Shown here: piece after piece, positions 24,505 through 32,870 of the stretch
Layout of the letters: each line of letters starts with the position of its first letter
Numbering within the stretch: the stretch's first letter is position 1
NCBI GenBank assembly: GCA_964617355.1
Contig: CAZTXP010000144.1
Coordinates: 3,036-67,035 of the forward strand
Length of the DNA: 64,000 nucleotides
Direction: 5' to 3'
Source: CAZTDU01 sp964617355
GTDB taxonomy: Bacteria > Pseudomonadota > Gammaproteobacteria > Burkholderiales > SG8-39
Notes under the pieces: generated by a model
Told to the model about the DNA's origin: nothing
The model's database searches: none
The model's input: only the letters and a program-made list of their open reading frames with translations
Program-made: the position numbers and the translations under genes

Positions 24505-26427
24505 ATGATCCCCGAACTCGGACACGTCGCCCTGATCCTCGCGCTGCAGCTCGCGCTGGCGCAGGCGGTGCTCGGCCTCGCCGGTGCGGCGCGCGCCAAC
24601 GCGGCGTGGATGGCGATGGCGCGCAGCGCGGCGGCGGGCCAGTGCCTGTTCACGTGGCTGGGCTTCGCCGCGCTGGTGCTCGCGTTCGCGGCCAACGACT
24701 TCTCGGTGATGAACGTCGCCGACCACTCCTCGCGCGCGCTGCCGCTCGAGTACCGCCTGACCGCCGCCTGGGGCTCGCACGAAGGCTCGTTCCTGCTGTG
24801 GGCCTCGCTGATGGCCGCGTGGACGCTGGCGACGATGTTGTTCGGCCGCCGCCTGCCGCAGGACCTGCTCGCGCGCATCGCCGGCATCATGGGCCTGCTG
24901 AGCACCTGCTTCCTCGCCTACGTGCTGGTGGCGTCCAACCCGTTCATGCGGCTGCACCCCGCGCCGGCCGACGGGCAGGACCTGAACCCGCTGCTGCAGG
25001 ACCCGGGGATGATCATCCACCCGCCGCTGCTGTACATGGGCTACGTCGGGTTCTCGGTGGCCTTCGCGTTCGCGCTCGCGGCGCTCGTCTCGGGCAAGTA
25101 CGAAGGCACGTGGGCGCGCTGGGTGCGGCCGTGGACGCTGGTGGCCTGGGCCTTCCTCACGCTCGGCATCATGGTCGGCTCGTGGTGGGCCTACTCCGAG
25201 CTCGGCTGGGGCGGCTGGTGGTTCTGGGACCCGACCGAGAACGCGTCGCTGATGCCGTGGCTCGCCGGCACCGCGCTCGTGCACGCGCTGGTGGTCACCG
25301 ACCGGCGCGGCAGCCTGCGCGTGTGGACGGTGCTGCTGTCGCTTGCCGCGTTCTCGCTGTCGCTGCTGGGCACCTTCCTCGTGCGCTCGGGCGTGCTGTC
25401 CTCGGTGCACGCGTTCGCGCAGGATCCGCTGCGCGGCACCTTCATCCTCGTCTTCTTCGCGCTCGTGGTGGGCGGATCCCTCGCCGTGTTCGCGCGCCGC
25501 GCCGGCATGCTGGCGGCGAAGGGCGCGTTTGGCGCGGTGTCGCGCGAGTCGGCGCTGCTCGCCGGCATGGTGCTGCTCCTCGCCACGCTCGCCGCGGTGA
25601 TGCTGGGCACGCTGTACCCGCTCGTGCTCGATGCGCTGGGCCTCGGGAAGATCTCGGTCGGCCCGCCGTACTTCAACGCGGTGATCGTGCCGATGATGGC
25701 GCCGGTCCTGCTCCTGATCGCGCTGGGGCCGCTGCTGCCCTGGGGCAAGGCCAGCCTGCGCGAGGCGCTCGCGCGCGCGCGCTGGCCCGCGCTCGCCGCG
25801 CTCGTCGCCCTCGTCGCGCTGGCGTTCGCTCCTGACGGCCTGCGCTGGCAGGCCGCGCTCGGCACGGGGCTCGCGGCGTGGATCGCGACCGGCACGCTGC
25901 TCGGCCTCGCGTCGCGGCGCCGCGCGACCGGCCGGCTGGGCGCCGGCGCGCTCGGCATGGGCTGCGCGCACCTCGGCATGGCGGTGGTCGTCGCGGGCAT
26001 CGGCCTCGTCTCGGGCTACCAGCTCGACAAGACCGTGGCGATGAAGCCCGGCGAGCAGGCGACGCTCGGGCGCTACTCGTTCACCTTCCTCGGCGCCGCG
26101 GAAGTCCCGGGTCCGAACTACGCCGCGATGCGCGGCACGCTCGCCGTGACCTCCGGGGGCCATCCGGTGGCCACGCTCGCGCCCGAGAAGCGCATCTACC
26201 GCAGCTCGCGCCAGACCATGACGGAGGCGGCGATCCGCTACGGCTTCCTCGGCGACGTCTACGTGTCGCTCGGCGAGCCGCTGCCCGAGCGCGCGTGGAG
26301 CGTGCAGCTCTACGTGAAGCCCTTCGTCGGCTGGCTGTGGGGCGGCGCGCTGCTGATGGCGCTGGGCGGCCTGCTCGCCGCGATCGGCGCGCCCGCGACG
26401 CGGCGCGACGCGGGGGCGCCGGCATGA
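24505..26427 (+). CDS. ccmF: Cytochrome c maturation haem lyase CcmF/NrfE
   Basis: A 640-aa polytopic membrane protein of the CcmF/CycK/NrfE family, which attaches haem to apocytochrome CxxCH motifs on the periplasmic side. The tryptophan-rich haem-binding WWD motif (WGGWWFWDPTENASLMPW) is near residue 232. The P-type histidines in GSHEGS and HPPLLYMGY are present. The length is typical. It follows an nrfA remnant and overlaps a CcmI/NrfG-like gene, so it may have been a dedicated NrfE-type lyase. No ccmABCDE genes are in the window. Confidence 0.93.
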   Translation: MIPELGHVALILALQLALAQAVLGLAGAARANAAWMAMARSAAAGQCLFTWLGFAALVLAFAANDFSVMNVADHSSRALPLEYRLTAAWGSHEGSFLLWASLMAAWTLATMLFGRRLPQDLLARIAGIMGLLSTCFLAYVLVASNPFMRLHPAPADGQDLNPLLQDPGMIIHPPLLYMGYVGFSVAFAFALAALVSGKYEGTWARWVRPWTLVAWAFLTLGIMVGSWWAYSELGWGGWWFWDPTENASLMPWLAGTALVHALVVTDRRGSLRVWTVLLSLAAFSLSLLGTFLVRSGVLSSVHAFAQDPLRGTFILVFFALVVGGSLAVFARRAGMLAAKGAFGAVSRESALLAGMVLLLATLAAVMLGTLYPLVLDALGLGKISVGPPYFNAVIVPMMAPVLLLIALGPLLPWGKASLREALARARWPALAALVALVALAFAPDGLRWQAALGTGLAAWIATGTLLGLASRRRATGRLGAGALGMGCAHLGMAVVVAGIGLVSGYQLDKTVAMKPGEQATLGRYSFTFLGAAEVPGPNYAAMRGTLAVTSGGHPVATLAPEKRIYRSSRQTMTEAAIRYGFLGDVYVSLGEPLPERAWSVQLYVKPFVGWLWGGALLMALGGLLAAIGAPATRRDAGAPA

Positions 26428-27104
26428 CGCTCTGGATCGCCATCGGTGCGATGCTCGCGGTCGCGGCCGCGTTCCTGCTCGTGCCGCTGTGGCGCGCGCG
26501 GCCGCCGGCGCGCGCGCTGCAGTCCGTCGCGGTGCTCGCGGTCCTCGTGCCGGCGACGCTCGGCGCCTACCAGTTCCTCGGCGCGCCCGCGATCCTGAAG
26601 GAGCAGGCGCTGACGCAGGCGCAGTCGCGCCACGACGCCGACGCGATGGTGCGCGCGCTCGAGGAAAAGCTGAAGGCAAGCCCCGAGGATGCCGAAGGCT
26701 GGTACGCGCTCGGCCGCGCCTACATCGCCTTCCAGCGGCTGGACGACGCCGAGGCCGCGCTCGCCAAGGCCGCGGCGAAGGCACCGAAGGACGCGCGCAT
26801 GGTGGCGCAGTACGCGGAAGCCGTGGCGCTCAAGGCCGGGAGCCTGCAGGGCCGCCCGCAGGAGCTGGTGGCGCAGGCGCTCGCGCTCGACGAGAACGAC
26901 GACAAGGCGCTGGAACTCGCCGGGCTCGCCGCCTTCCAGCAGGAGAAATGGGCCGAATCGCTCTTCTACTGGCGGCGGCTGATGGCCAAGCTGCCCAGGG
27001 AGACCGAGCCGCACGACGCCATCGCGCAGGCGGTGAAGATCGCCGAAGGCAAGCTCGCCGCCGGCGGCCAGTCGATGCCAGCGCGGCCGGCACGTTCGCG
27101 CTAG
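26424..27104 (+). CDS. CcmI/NrfG-type TPR cytochrome maturation protein
   Basis: A 226-aa protein with N-terminal membrane segments (about residues 1-22 and 35-50) and a periplasmic TPR region (EGWYALGRAYIAFQRLDDAEAAL is a clear repeat unit). Such proteins (C-terminal domain of CcmH/CcmI, NrfG) hold apocytochromes for the haem lyase. It overlaps ccmF by 4 bp (ATGA), so the two are translationally coupled. The Cys-pair CcmH thioreductase domain is absent here. Confidence 0.85.
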   Translation: MTLWIAIGAMLAVAAAFLLVPLWRARPPARALQSVAVLAVLVPATLGAYQFLGAPAILKEQALTQAQSRHDADAMVRALEEKLKASPEDAEGWYALGRAYIAFQRLDDAEAALAKAAAKAPKDARMVAQYAEAVALKAGSLQGRPQELVAQALALDENDDKALELAGLAAFQQEKWAESLFYWRRLMAKLPRETEPHDAIAQAVKIAEGKLAAGGQSMPARPARSR

Positions 27105-27152
27105 CGAGACGGCCGCGCTCGTGCGACTGCGGCCGGCGCGCTCGCGGTCGAA

Positions 27153-27785
27153 CTAGCGCGAGAGCCGGGAAGCGTAGTCCGCGACCGCGGCGATCTCGTC
27201 CTCCGAGTAGCCGGCGATCGCCTTCGCCATGTCCGGATCGGCGTTGCGCCGCTCGCCCGAGCGGATCATGCGCACCTCGCGCTGCAGGTAGCGGTAGTGC
27301 TGCCCGGCGATGCGCGGGATGAACTTCGCCGCGTCGCCCTCCCCGGTCGCGCCATGGCACGACGCGCAGTCGCGCTCGTAGAGCGCGCGGCCCTGCGCGA
27401 GGTCCTTGCCGCCGCCCTGCCCCCATGCGCCGGGCGCGGGCAGCTGCTGCAGGAACGCAGCGATGTCGGCGAGGTCCTCCACCGACAGCGCCTGGTGGTC
27501 CGCGAAGGGCAGCATCTTCGGGTTGCCGCGCCGTCCCGAACGGATGTCGGCGAGCTGCTTCACGAGCACGGACGCGTGCTGCCCCGCGAGGCGCGGATAG
27601 CTGCCGTCGGCCCGGCCGGCGGCATCGCGCCGGTGGCAGCCCTGGCAGATCACGTAGGCGTCGGCGCCGCGGCGAGCGTCGCCCTGCAGCTTGAGCGCGC
27701 GCGCGAGCTCGTCGTCCGCGCCGGCCGCTCGCGCGGGCAGTGCGGCGATCACGGCGGCGAGCGCGAGGAACAGGGTGCGTTTCAT
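27153..27785 (-). CDS. Dihaem cytochrome c4-type protein
   Basis: A 210-aa exported dihaem cytochrome c. The Sec signal peptide is at residues 1-20 (MKRTLFLALAAVIAALPARA). Haem motifs CQGCH and CASCH lie in two homologous halves, each with the PRLAGQH-like segment that supplies the axial Met region (KMLPFA, NADPDM). Cytochromes c4 carry electrons to cbb3 or other terminal oxidases and nitrite reductases. It is the second gene of a two-gene minus-strand operon (10 bp apart) with another c4. Confidence 0.87.
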   Translation of the reverse strand: MKRTLFLALAAVIAALPARAAGADDELARALKLQGDARRGADAYVICQGCHRRDAAGRADGSYPRLAGQHASVLVKQLADIRSGRRGNPKMLPFADHQALSVEDLADIAAFLQQLPAPGAWGQGGGKDLAQGRALYERDCASCHGATGEGDAAKFIPRIAGQHYRYLQREVRMIRSGERRNADPDMAKAIAGYSEDEIAAVADYASRLSR

Positions 27786-27795
27786 GGCGGTGTCC

Positions 27796-28395
27796 TCAGA
27801 GGCCGGCGATGTACTCGGCGAGGGCCTTCGCCTCGTCGTCGGTGAGTCGCTTGCCGACGGTGGTCATCAGCGGGTCGGTCGCTCGCCGGCCGGTCTTGTA
27901 GTCGGCGAGCTGCTTCAGGACGTACTTCTGGTGCTGCCCGGCGAGGCGCGGGAAGCGCGCATTGCCCTTGCCGTCCGACTGGTGGCAGCCGGCGCAGGCG
28001 GGCACCCCCGAGTCGCTGTTGCCGTCCTCGTAGAGCGCGCGCCCCTTGGCGGCGAGCGCGGCATCCTTCACCGTGCCGGGCACCGGCTTCTTCGCGCCGT
28101 AGTACGCGGCGAGCGCGGCGAACTGGTCCGCGTCCAGCGATCCCATCACGCCCGCCATCGCCTCGTCGCGACGCTTGCCGGCGGCAAAGGCGCGCAACTG
28201 CCGCAGCAGGTACTCCGGATCCATGCCGGCGAGCTTGGGGTTCGCCGGGTCGGCACTGTTGCCGTCCTCGCCGTGGCAGGCGGCGCAGACCTTCTTCACG
28301 ATCGCGGCGGGATCGGCCCACGCGGCCGTGGCCAGGAGGGCGAAGGCGAGCGACAGGAACCGGGCAGCCAAGGGGGACAATTTGCGTCGCAGCAC
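27796..28395 (-). CDS. Dihaem cytochrome c4
   Basis: A 199-aa dihaem cytochrome c4 with a signal peptide ending near ATAAWA and haem motifs CAACHGEDGNS and CAGCHQSDGKGN. The spacing and the PKLAGM/PRLAGQH motifs match the c4 family. It leads the operon with the following c4-like gene and has the FNR-type site at 28448 upstream. The tandem pair probably arose by duplication, since the two proteins share their domain plan. Confidence 0.9.
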   Translation of the reverse strand: MLRRKLSPLAARFLSLAFALLATAAWADPAAIVKKVCAACHGEDGNSADPANPKLAGMDPEYLLRQLRAFAAGKRRDEAMAGVMGSLDADQFAALAAYYGAKKPVPGTVKDAALAAKGRALYEDGNSDSGVPACAGCHQSDGKGNARFPRLAGQHQKYVLKQLADYKTGRRATDPLMTTVGKRLTDDEAKALAEYIAGL

Positions 28396-28447
28396 GGCTA
28401 AATTCTCGCCCCCGGCGCGTCAACCGCAAGGGCAAGAAGGACGTTTT

Positions 28448-28461
28448 TTGATCTAGACCAA
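28448..28461. promoter_or_regulatory. FNR/Anr-type site between divergent cytochrome genes
   Basis: TTGAT-CTAG-ACCAA matches the FNR consensus TTGAT-N4-ATCAA at 9 of 10 positions. It lies 53 bp upstream of the c4 operon start and 81 bp upstream of the small cytochrome gene, so it could serve either promoter under low oxygen. No regulator gene is in the window. Confidence 0.6.
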
Positions 28462-28541
28462 ACGCCGTGCGGCAACCCGCCGCTACCCTGCGTCCCAGTA
28501 TGGGCGCTGGCCCCGATTCCCACCTCGTTCCGGAGAAGAAC

Positions 28542-28892
28542 ATGACCCGACCGACCACCCCCCGCACCCTCCTCGCGCTGCTCGCTGCCGCCGGCGTCAC
28601 CCTCGCCGCGCCCGCCGTCGCCCAGGTCGACGAAGACGCCGCGAAGTCGCTGTTCAAGCGCAACGACTGCACGAAGTGCCACAACCCGGACCGCAACAAG
28701 AAGGGCCCGGCGCTGAAGACGATCGCGAAGGAGTACAAGGGCAAGGCTGACGCCGAGAAGAAGATCATCGAGATGATGACCGCCGGCAAGAAGGTCAAGC
28801 TCGACGACGGCACGCAGGAAGACCACAAGGTCATCGACACCAAGGATCCGAAGCAGCTCGCCAACATGGCGAAGTGGATCCTGTCGCACTGA
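28542..28892 (+). CDS. Small monohaem class I cytochrome c
   Basis: A 116-aa exported monohaem cytochrome. The signal peptide runs to about residue 27 (ending APAVAQ). The haem motif is CTKCHNPDRNKKGP, and the probable axial Met is in the MMTAGKK segment or the final MAKWIL. A ggagaagaa ribosome-binding site precedes the ATG at 28542; an earlier in-frame start at 28467 lacks the signal-peptide context. It is a soluble periplasmic electron carrier. It is divergent from the c4 operon with the FNR-type site between them. Confidence 0.87.
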   Translation: MTRPTTPRTLLALLAAAGVTLAAPAVAQVDEDAAKSLFKRNDCTKCHNPDRNKKGPALKTIAKEYKGKADAEKKIIEMMTAGKKVKLDDGTQEDHKVIDTKDPKQLANMAKWILSH

Positions 28893-28905
28893 GCGGCAGG
28901 GAGAC

Positions 28906-28961
28906 CTACCCCCGCGCGGCCAGGTGCCGCGATGTCTACGCCCGCGCGGCCAGGTGCCGCG
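28906..28961. repeat. 30-bp-period tandem duplication at the end of the flavoprotein gene
   Basis: Copies at 28906-28931 and 28936-28961 match at 25 of 26 bases (ctac-cccgcgcggccaggtgccgcg type unit). On the minus strand the inner copy encodes the last residues (RHLAARA) plus the stop of the flavoprotein; the outer copy repeats the same codons and a second stop just beyond it. It looks like a recent slippage duplication. Confidence 0.75.
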
Positions 28962-30603
28962 CGGCCAACCACCCGAACACGAGCGCCGGCCCGAGCGTGA
29001 TGCCCGGGCCCGGGTAGGCGCCGCCCATGATCGAGTTCATGTCGTTGCCGCACGCATAGAGGCCGGACACCGGCTTGCCTTCGCGGTCCAGCACGCGCGC
29101 CTCGGCATCGGTCTCGAGGCCCGCCGCGGTGCCGAGGTCGCTCGGGTGCAGCCGCACCGCATGGAACGGCGCTGATTCCAGCGCGCGCATGCAGGGGTTC
29201 GGGCCGTGCGCGCGGTCGCCGAGGAAGCGCTGGTAGTCGTCGCCGCCGAGGTTGAACTGAGTGTCTACGCCTGAAATCGCATCCGCGTTGTAGGTGGCGA
29301 TCGTCCGCGCGAGCCCGGCTGCGTCGATGCCGAGCTTCGCGGCCAGTTCCGCCGGCGTCGCGGCGGACACCAGGTAGCCCTGCTCCACGAAGCGCTCCAG
29401 GCGGCGCGTGAACGGCCGCACGCCGCCGAGCCCGTACTGCCACAGGCTCTTCGAGTCGCACAGCAGGAAGGCGGGAATCGCCTTCGCGCGGAACATCGCG
29501 AGTCCGAACTCGTGGTACGACACCGCCTCGGACGTGAAGCGCTCGCCCTTCGCGTTCACGGCGATGATGCCGGGCTTGCCGCGATCGGCCACGGTATGCG
29601 GGAAGACCGCGGGCGAGCCGTCCGGCCGCCGGAAGCGCGACAGCGGCGCCCAGTAGGCGTTGTGCAGATTGCCTTCGGGCACGCGACCGCCGGCCGATTC
29701 GCCCAGCCGCAATCCGTCCCCCGTGTTGCCTTCGCAGACGGGCGAAGCCGCGTCGGTGCCTTCCGGCAGCCAGCGCGGCCGGCGCTCGGCGTCGTGCGAG
29801 AAGCCGCCGCACGCGAGCACCACGCCGCGCAAGGCCTCGATGCGCGCACCGTCGCGCAACTCGACGCCCTCGACGCCGCGTTCCCCTCGTAGCAGCCCCG
29901 CCACGTCGACGCGCGTGCGGATCTCGACGCCGAGGTCGAGTGCGCTGCGCAGCAGGCGCGCGACGAGCGCGTTGCCGAGCACGAGGCTGGTGCCGCGCGG
30001 CGCCGAGAGCCGTTCGCCGGCGTGGCGCAGCAGCAGCCGTGCGACGCGCAGCATCGAGCGCGGCGAGCGCGTCACCGCGCGAAAATGCGGCAGGTCGGCG
30101 CGGTCGATCATCATGCCGCCGAAGAGCGTGAACTCCGGCAGCGGGCTCCTCAGGAGGGAAAAGGCCTCGCCGAGCCCGCGCGCGTCGTAGCCCACAGGCT
30201 CCAGCACGCGGCCGCCGAGCGTCGCGCCGGGCAGCGACGGGTAGTAGTCCGGGTAGCGCACCACGGGTTTCAGCTTCAGCTGCGTGCGCGCCTCGAACCA
30301 GTCCACGGCCTCGGGGCCGTGGCGCAGGAAGGCGTCCACGAGATCCGGCTTCGAGCCCGTGGAGAGCGTCGCCCCGAGGTAGGCGCGCGCCGCGGCCTCG
30401 CTGTCGGACAGGCCGGCGGCCGGCATCTTGGCGTTGCCGGGAATCCACACCATGCCGCCCGAGATCGCCGCGGTGCCGCCGACCCACGGCGTCTTCTCGA
30501 GGAGCAGGGTCTTCAGGCCGCGCGCGGCCGCGGCGCAGGCGGCGGCGAGGCCGCCGGCGCCGGCGCCGAGCACGATCGCGTCGAAGGGACGAGGGGCGGT
30601 CAT
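28936..30603 (-). CDS. FAD-dependent dehydrogenase, KstD/fumarate-reductase-flavoprotein family
   Basis: A 555-aa flavoprotein of the FAD_binding_2 family. The N-terminal dinucleotide motif GAGAGGLAAA, the EKTPWVGGTAAISGG segment and the C-terminal FAD motif (GLYACGNDMNSIMGGAYPGPG) are all clear. The overall layout resembles 3-ketosteroid delta1-dehydrogenases and other flavocytochrome c-like dehydrogenases that act on a CH-CH bond. I chose the ATG at 30603. It is divergent from a GntR regulator, with a three-box TATAC operator-like element between. The substrate is not fixed; no steroid genes are nearby. Confidence 0.85.
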   Translation of the reverse strand: MTAPRPFDAIVLGAGAGGLAAACAAAARGLKTLLLEKTPWVGGTAAISGGMVWIPGNAKMPAAGLSDSEAAARAYLGATLSTGSKPDLVDAFLRHGPEAVDWFEARTQLKLKPVVRYPDYYPSLPGATLGGRVLEPVGYDARGLGEAFSLLRSPLPEFTLFGGMMIDRADLPHFRAVTRSPRSMLRVARLLLRHAGERLSAPRGTSLVLGNALVARLLRSALDLGVEIRTRVDVAGLLRGERGVEGVELRDGARIEALRGVVLACGGFSHDAERRPRWLPEGTDAASPVCEGNTGDGLRLGESAGGRVPEGNLHNAYWAPLSRFRRPDGSPAVFPHTVADRGKPGIIAVNAKGERFTSEAVSYHEFGLAMFRAKAIPAFLLCDSKSLWQYGLGGVRPFTRRLERFVEQGYLVSAATPAELAAKLGIDAAGLARTIATYNADAISGVDTQFNLGGDDYQRFLGDRAHGPNPCMRALESAPFHAVRLHPSDLGTAAGLETDAEARVLDREGKPVSGLYACGNDMNSIMGGAYPGPGITLGPALVFGWLAARHLAARA

Positions 30604-30613
30604 GGACAGCTCA

Positions 30614-30641
30614 TGTATACGCCAATATACTTCTGTATACA
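30614..30641. promoter_or_regulatory. Triple TATAC element, probable GntR operator
   Basis: TATAC occurs at 30616, 30626 and 30636, exactly 10 bp apart. The last copy sits in the palindrome TGTATACA, a shape typical of FCD-type GntR operators. It lies between the divergent flavoprotein (start 30603) and the GntR gene (start 30658), so it can control both. Confidence 0.6.
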
Positions 30642-30657
30642 GAGTCCGTCCAACCCC

Positions 30658-31386
30658 ATGCCCGCCCATCGCAGCCCCGCCTCCCGCCGGCCCGCGCGCC
30701 GCTCCGGCGCCGACGGCGGATCGCTCGGCGCCACCGCCTACCGGCGGCTGGCCGACGCGATCCGCGACGGCGAGCTCGCGCCAGGCACGCGGCTGCGCGA
30801 GGAGGACCTCGCCGCGAGCCTTCGGATGAGCCGCACGCCGGTGCGCGAGGCGCTGCGCCAGCTGCAGGCCGAGGGCCTGCTCGAGCAGGACGCGCAGCGC
30901 GGCATGGCGGTGTCGCGGCTCGACCACCAGCAGATGACCGAGCTCTACCTGATGCGCGACGTGCTGGAAGGCACGGCCGCGCGCCTCGCGGCACGCCATG
31001 CGTCGGACGCCGAGATCGCGGTGCTGCGCGACCTGGTCGAGGTGGAGGCGAAGCTCGGCCGCGATGCCAAGCAGCTCGCTCGGCACAACCAGCGCTTCCA
31101 CGAGGCGCTGTACCTCGCCGCGCACAACCGGTACCTGCTGAAGACCCTGAACGCGCTGCGCGACGCGATGTCGCTGCTGGGCGAGACGACCTACGCCGCT
31201 TCGGGCCGCGCGAAGAGCGCGCTCGCCGAGCACCGCGCGATCGTCGAGGCGATCGCCTCGGGCGACGCCGCCGCGGCCGAGGCCGCGACGCGCGCCCACA
31301 TACAAGGCGCGCAGCGCACCCGCATCCGGATGATGGCGGAGACGCCGCATCCTTCCCCCGATACCCTGAACGGAGACACGAAATGA
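30658..31386 (+). CDS. GntR-family regulator with FCD effector domain
   Basis: A 242-aa FadR-type GntR regulator. The winged HTH covers about residues 22-85 (AYRRLADAIRDGELAPGTRLREED, then SRTPVREALRQLQAEGL). It is followed by an all-helical FCD domain with metal-ligand-type residues (MRDVLEGTAARLAA, HNQRFHEALY, EHRAIVEAI). Such regulators usually repress catabolic genes until a carboxylate ligand binds. The ATG at 30658 is chosen because it lies after the operator. The stop overlaps the start of the TcuA-like gene, so it is autoregulated with it. Confidence 0.87.
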   Translation: MPAHRSPASRRPARRSGADGGSLGATAYRRLADAIRDGELAPGTRLREEDLAASLRMSRTPVREALRQLQAEGLLEQDAQRGMAVSRLDHQQMTELYLMRDVLEGTAARLAARHASDAEIAVLRDLVEVEAKLGRDAKQLARHNQRFHEALYLAAHNRYLLKTLNALRDAMSLLGETTYAASGRAKSALAEHRAIVEAIASGDAAAAEAATRAHIQGAQRTRIRMMAETPHPSPDTLNGDTK

Positions 31387-32870
31387 GCGACACCACCTGG
31401 GACGTCGTCGTCATCGGCGGCGGCAACGCCGCGTTCTGCGCCGCGCTCGCGGCGCGCGAGAAGCGCGAGCGCGTGCTGATGCTGGAGCGCGCGCCCGAGT
31501 CCGACTGCGGCGGCAACACCCGCTTCACCGCCGGCGCGATGCGCATCGTCTACAACGGCGTCGACGACCTCCGGAAGCTCATGCCCGACCTGACCGACCA
31601 GGAGTGCGCGAACACCGATTTCGGCACCTACACCGAGGAGCAGTTCCTCGACGACATCGGCCGCGTCACGCAGTACCGCTGCGACCCGGACCTCACCGAG
31701 CTGCTGGTGAAGAAGTCCTACGAGACCGTGCTCTGGATGCAGTCCAAGGGCGTGAAGTTCGCGCCGATCTGGGGCCGGCAGGCGTTCAAGGTGGACGGCA
31801 AGTTCAAGTTCTGGGGCGGCCTCACGGTCGAGGCCTGGGGCGGCGGCGAGGGCCTCCTCGAAGCGGAGACCAAGGCGGCGAAGAAGTTCGGCGTCGAGCT
31901 CTGGTACGGCGCGCGCGCGGTGTCGCTGATCGCGGACGACGATGGCGTGAAGGGCGTGCGCGTGAAGCGCGACGGCAAGACCATCGACGTGCGCGCGCAC
32001 GCCGTGGTGCTGGCCGGCGGCGGCTTCCAGTCGAACCCGGAGTGGCGCACGCGCTACCTCGGCCCGGGCTGGGAACTCGCCAAGGTGCGCGGCACCAAGT
32101 ACAACACCGGCGACGTCATCAAGATGGCGCTCGACATCGGCGCCTCGCCCACGGGCAACTGGTCGGGCTGCCACGCGGTGGGCTGGGAGCGGAACGCCCC
32201 CGAGTTCGGCGACCTCGCGGTCGGCGACCAGTTCCAGAAGCACTCGTATCCGTTCGGCATCATGGTGAACGCGGAGGGCAAGCGCTTCGTGGACGAGGGC
32301 GCTGACTTCCGCAACTACACCTACGCCAAGTACGGCCGCGTGATCCTGAACCAGCCCGGCCAGTTCGCGTGGCAGATCTTCGACGCCAAGGTGAAGCACC
32401 TCCTGCGCGGCGAGTACAACATCAAGCAGGTCACCAAGCGCGTCGCGCCGACGCTGGAAGCGCTGGTGAAGCAGCTCGACGACGTGGACGCCGATGCCGC
32501 GCTGAAGGAGATCCAGCAGTACAACGCGGCCGTGAAGAAGGACATTCCGTTCAACCCGAACGTCAAGGACGGCCGCTGCACGGAAGGCCTCGCGGTGCCG
32601 AAGTCGAACTGGGCCAACGTGCTGGACACCGGCCCGTTCGAGGCCTACGCGGTGACCTGCGGCATCACCTTCACCTTCGGCGGCCTGCGCATCGACACCA
32701 GCGCACGCGTGCTCTCGACCGACGGCGACCCGATCCCCGGCCTCTACGCCGCGGGCGAACTCGTGGGCGGCATCTTCTACTTCAACTACCCGGGTGGTTC
32801 GGGACTCACGAACGGTTCGGTGTTCGGGCGCATCGCCGGAACCAACGCTGCCGCAGGAGCCGACCGCTAG
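31383..32870 (+). CDS. tcuA: FAD-dependent tricarballylate dehydrogenase family (TcuA-like)
   Basis: A 495-aa FAD_binding_2 dehydrogenase. It starts with VVVIGGGNAAFCAALAA and has the TcuA-typical ERAPESDCGGNTRFTAGAMR segment; the C-terminal FAD motif is GLYAAGELVGGIFYFNYPGGSGL. TcuA of Salmonella oxidises tricarballylate to cis-aconitate, and many homologues act on other carboxylates. No tcuB or tcuC is adjacent. It is coupled to the GntR gene by an ATGA overlap. The gene symbol is by similarity of layout only. Confidence 0.82.
   Translation: MSDTTWDVVVIGGGNAAFCAALAAREKRERVLMLERAPESDCGGNTRFTAGAMRIVYNGVDDLRKLMPDLTDQECANTDFGTYTEEQFLDDIGRVTQYRCDPDLTELLVKKSYETVLWMQSKGVKFAPIWGRQAFKVDGKFKFWGGLTVEAWGGGEGLLEAETKAAKKFGVELWYGARAVSLIADDDGVKGVRVKRDGKTIDVRAHAVVLAGGGFQSNPEWRTRYLGPGWELAKVRGTKYNTGDVIKMALDIGASPTGNWSGCHAVGWERNAPEFGDLAVGDQFQKHSYPFGIMVNAEGKRFVDEGADFRNYTYAKYGRVILNQPGQFAWQIFDAKVKHLLRGEYNIKQVTKRVAPTLEALVKQLDDVDADAALKEIQQYNAAVKKDIPFNPNVKDGRCTEGLAVPKSNWANVLDTGPFEAYAVTCGITFTFGGLRIDTSARVLSTDGDPIPGLYAAGELVGGIFYFNYPGGSGLTNGSVFGRIAGTNAAAGADR

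Noticed and set aside
27782..30487. Long minus-strand frame of about 900 codons across the cytochrome and flavoprotein genes
   Set aside because: It is in a shifted frame of real genes on both strands and has no domain; a GC artefact.
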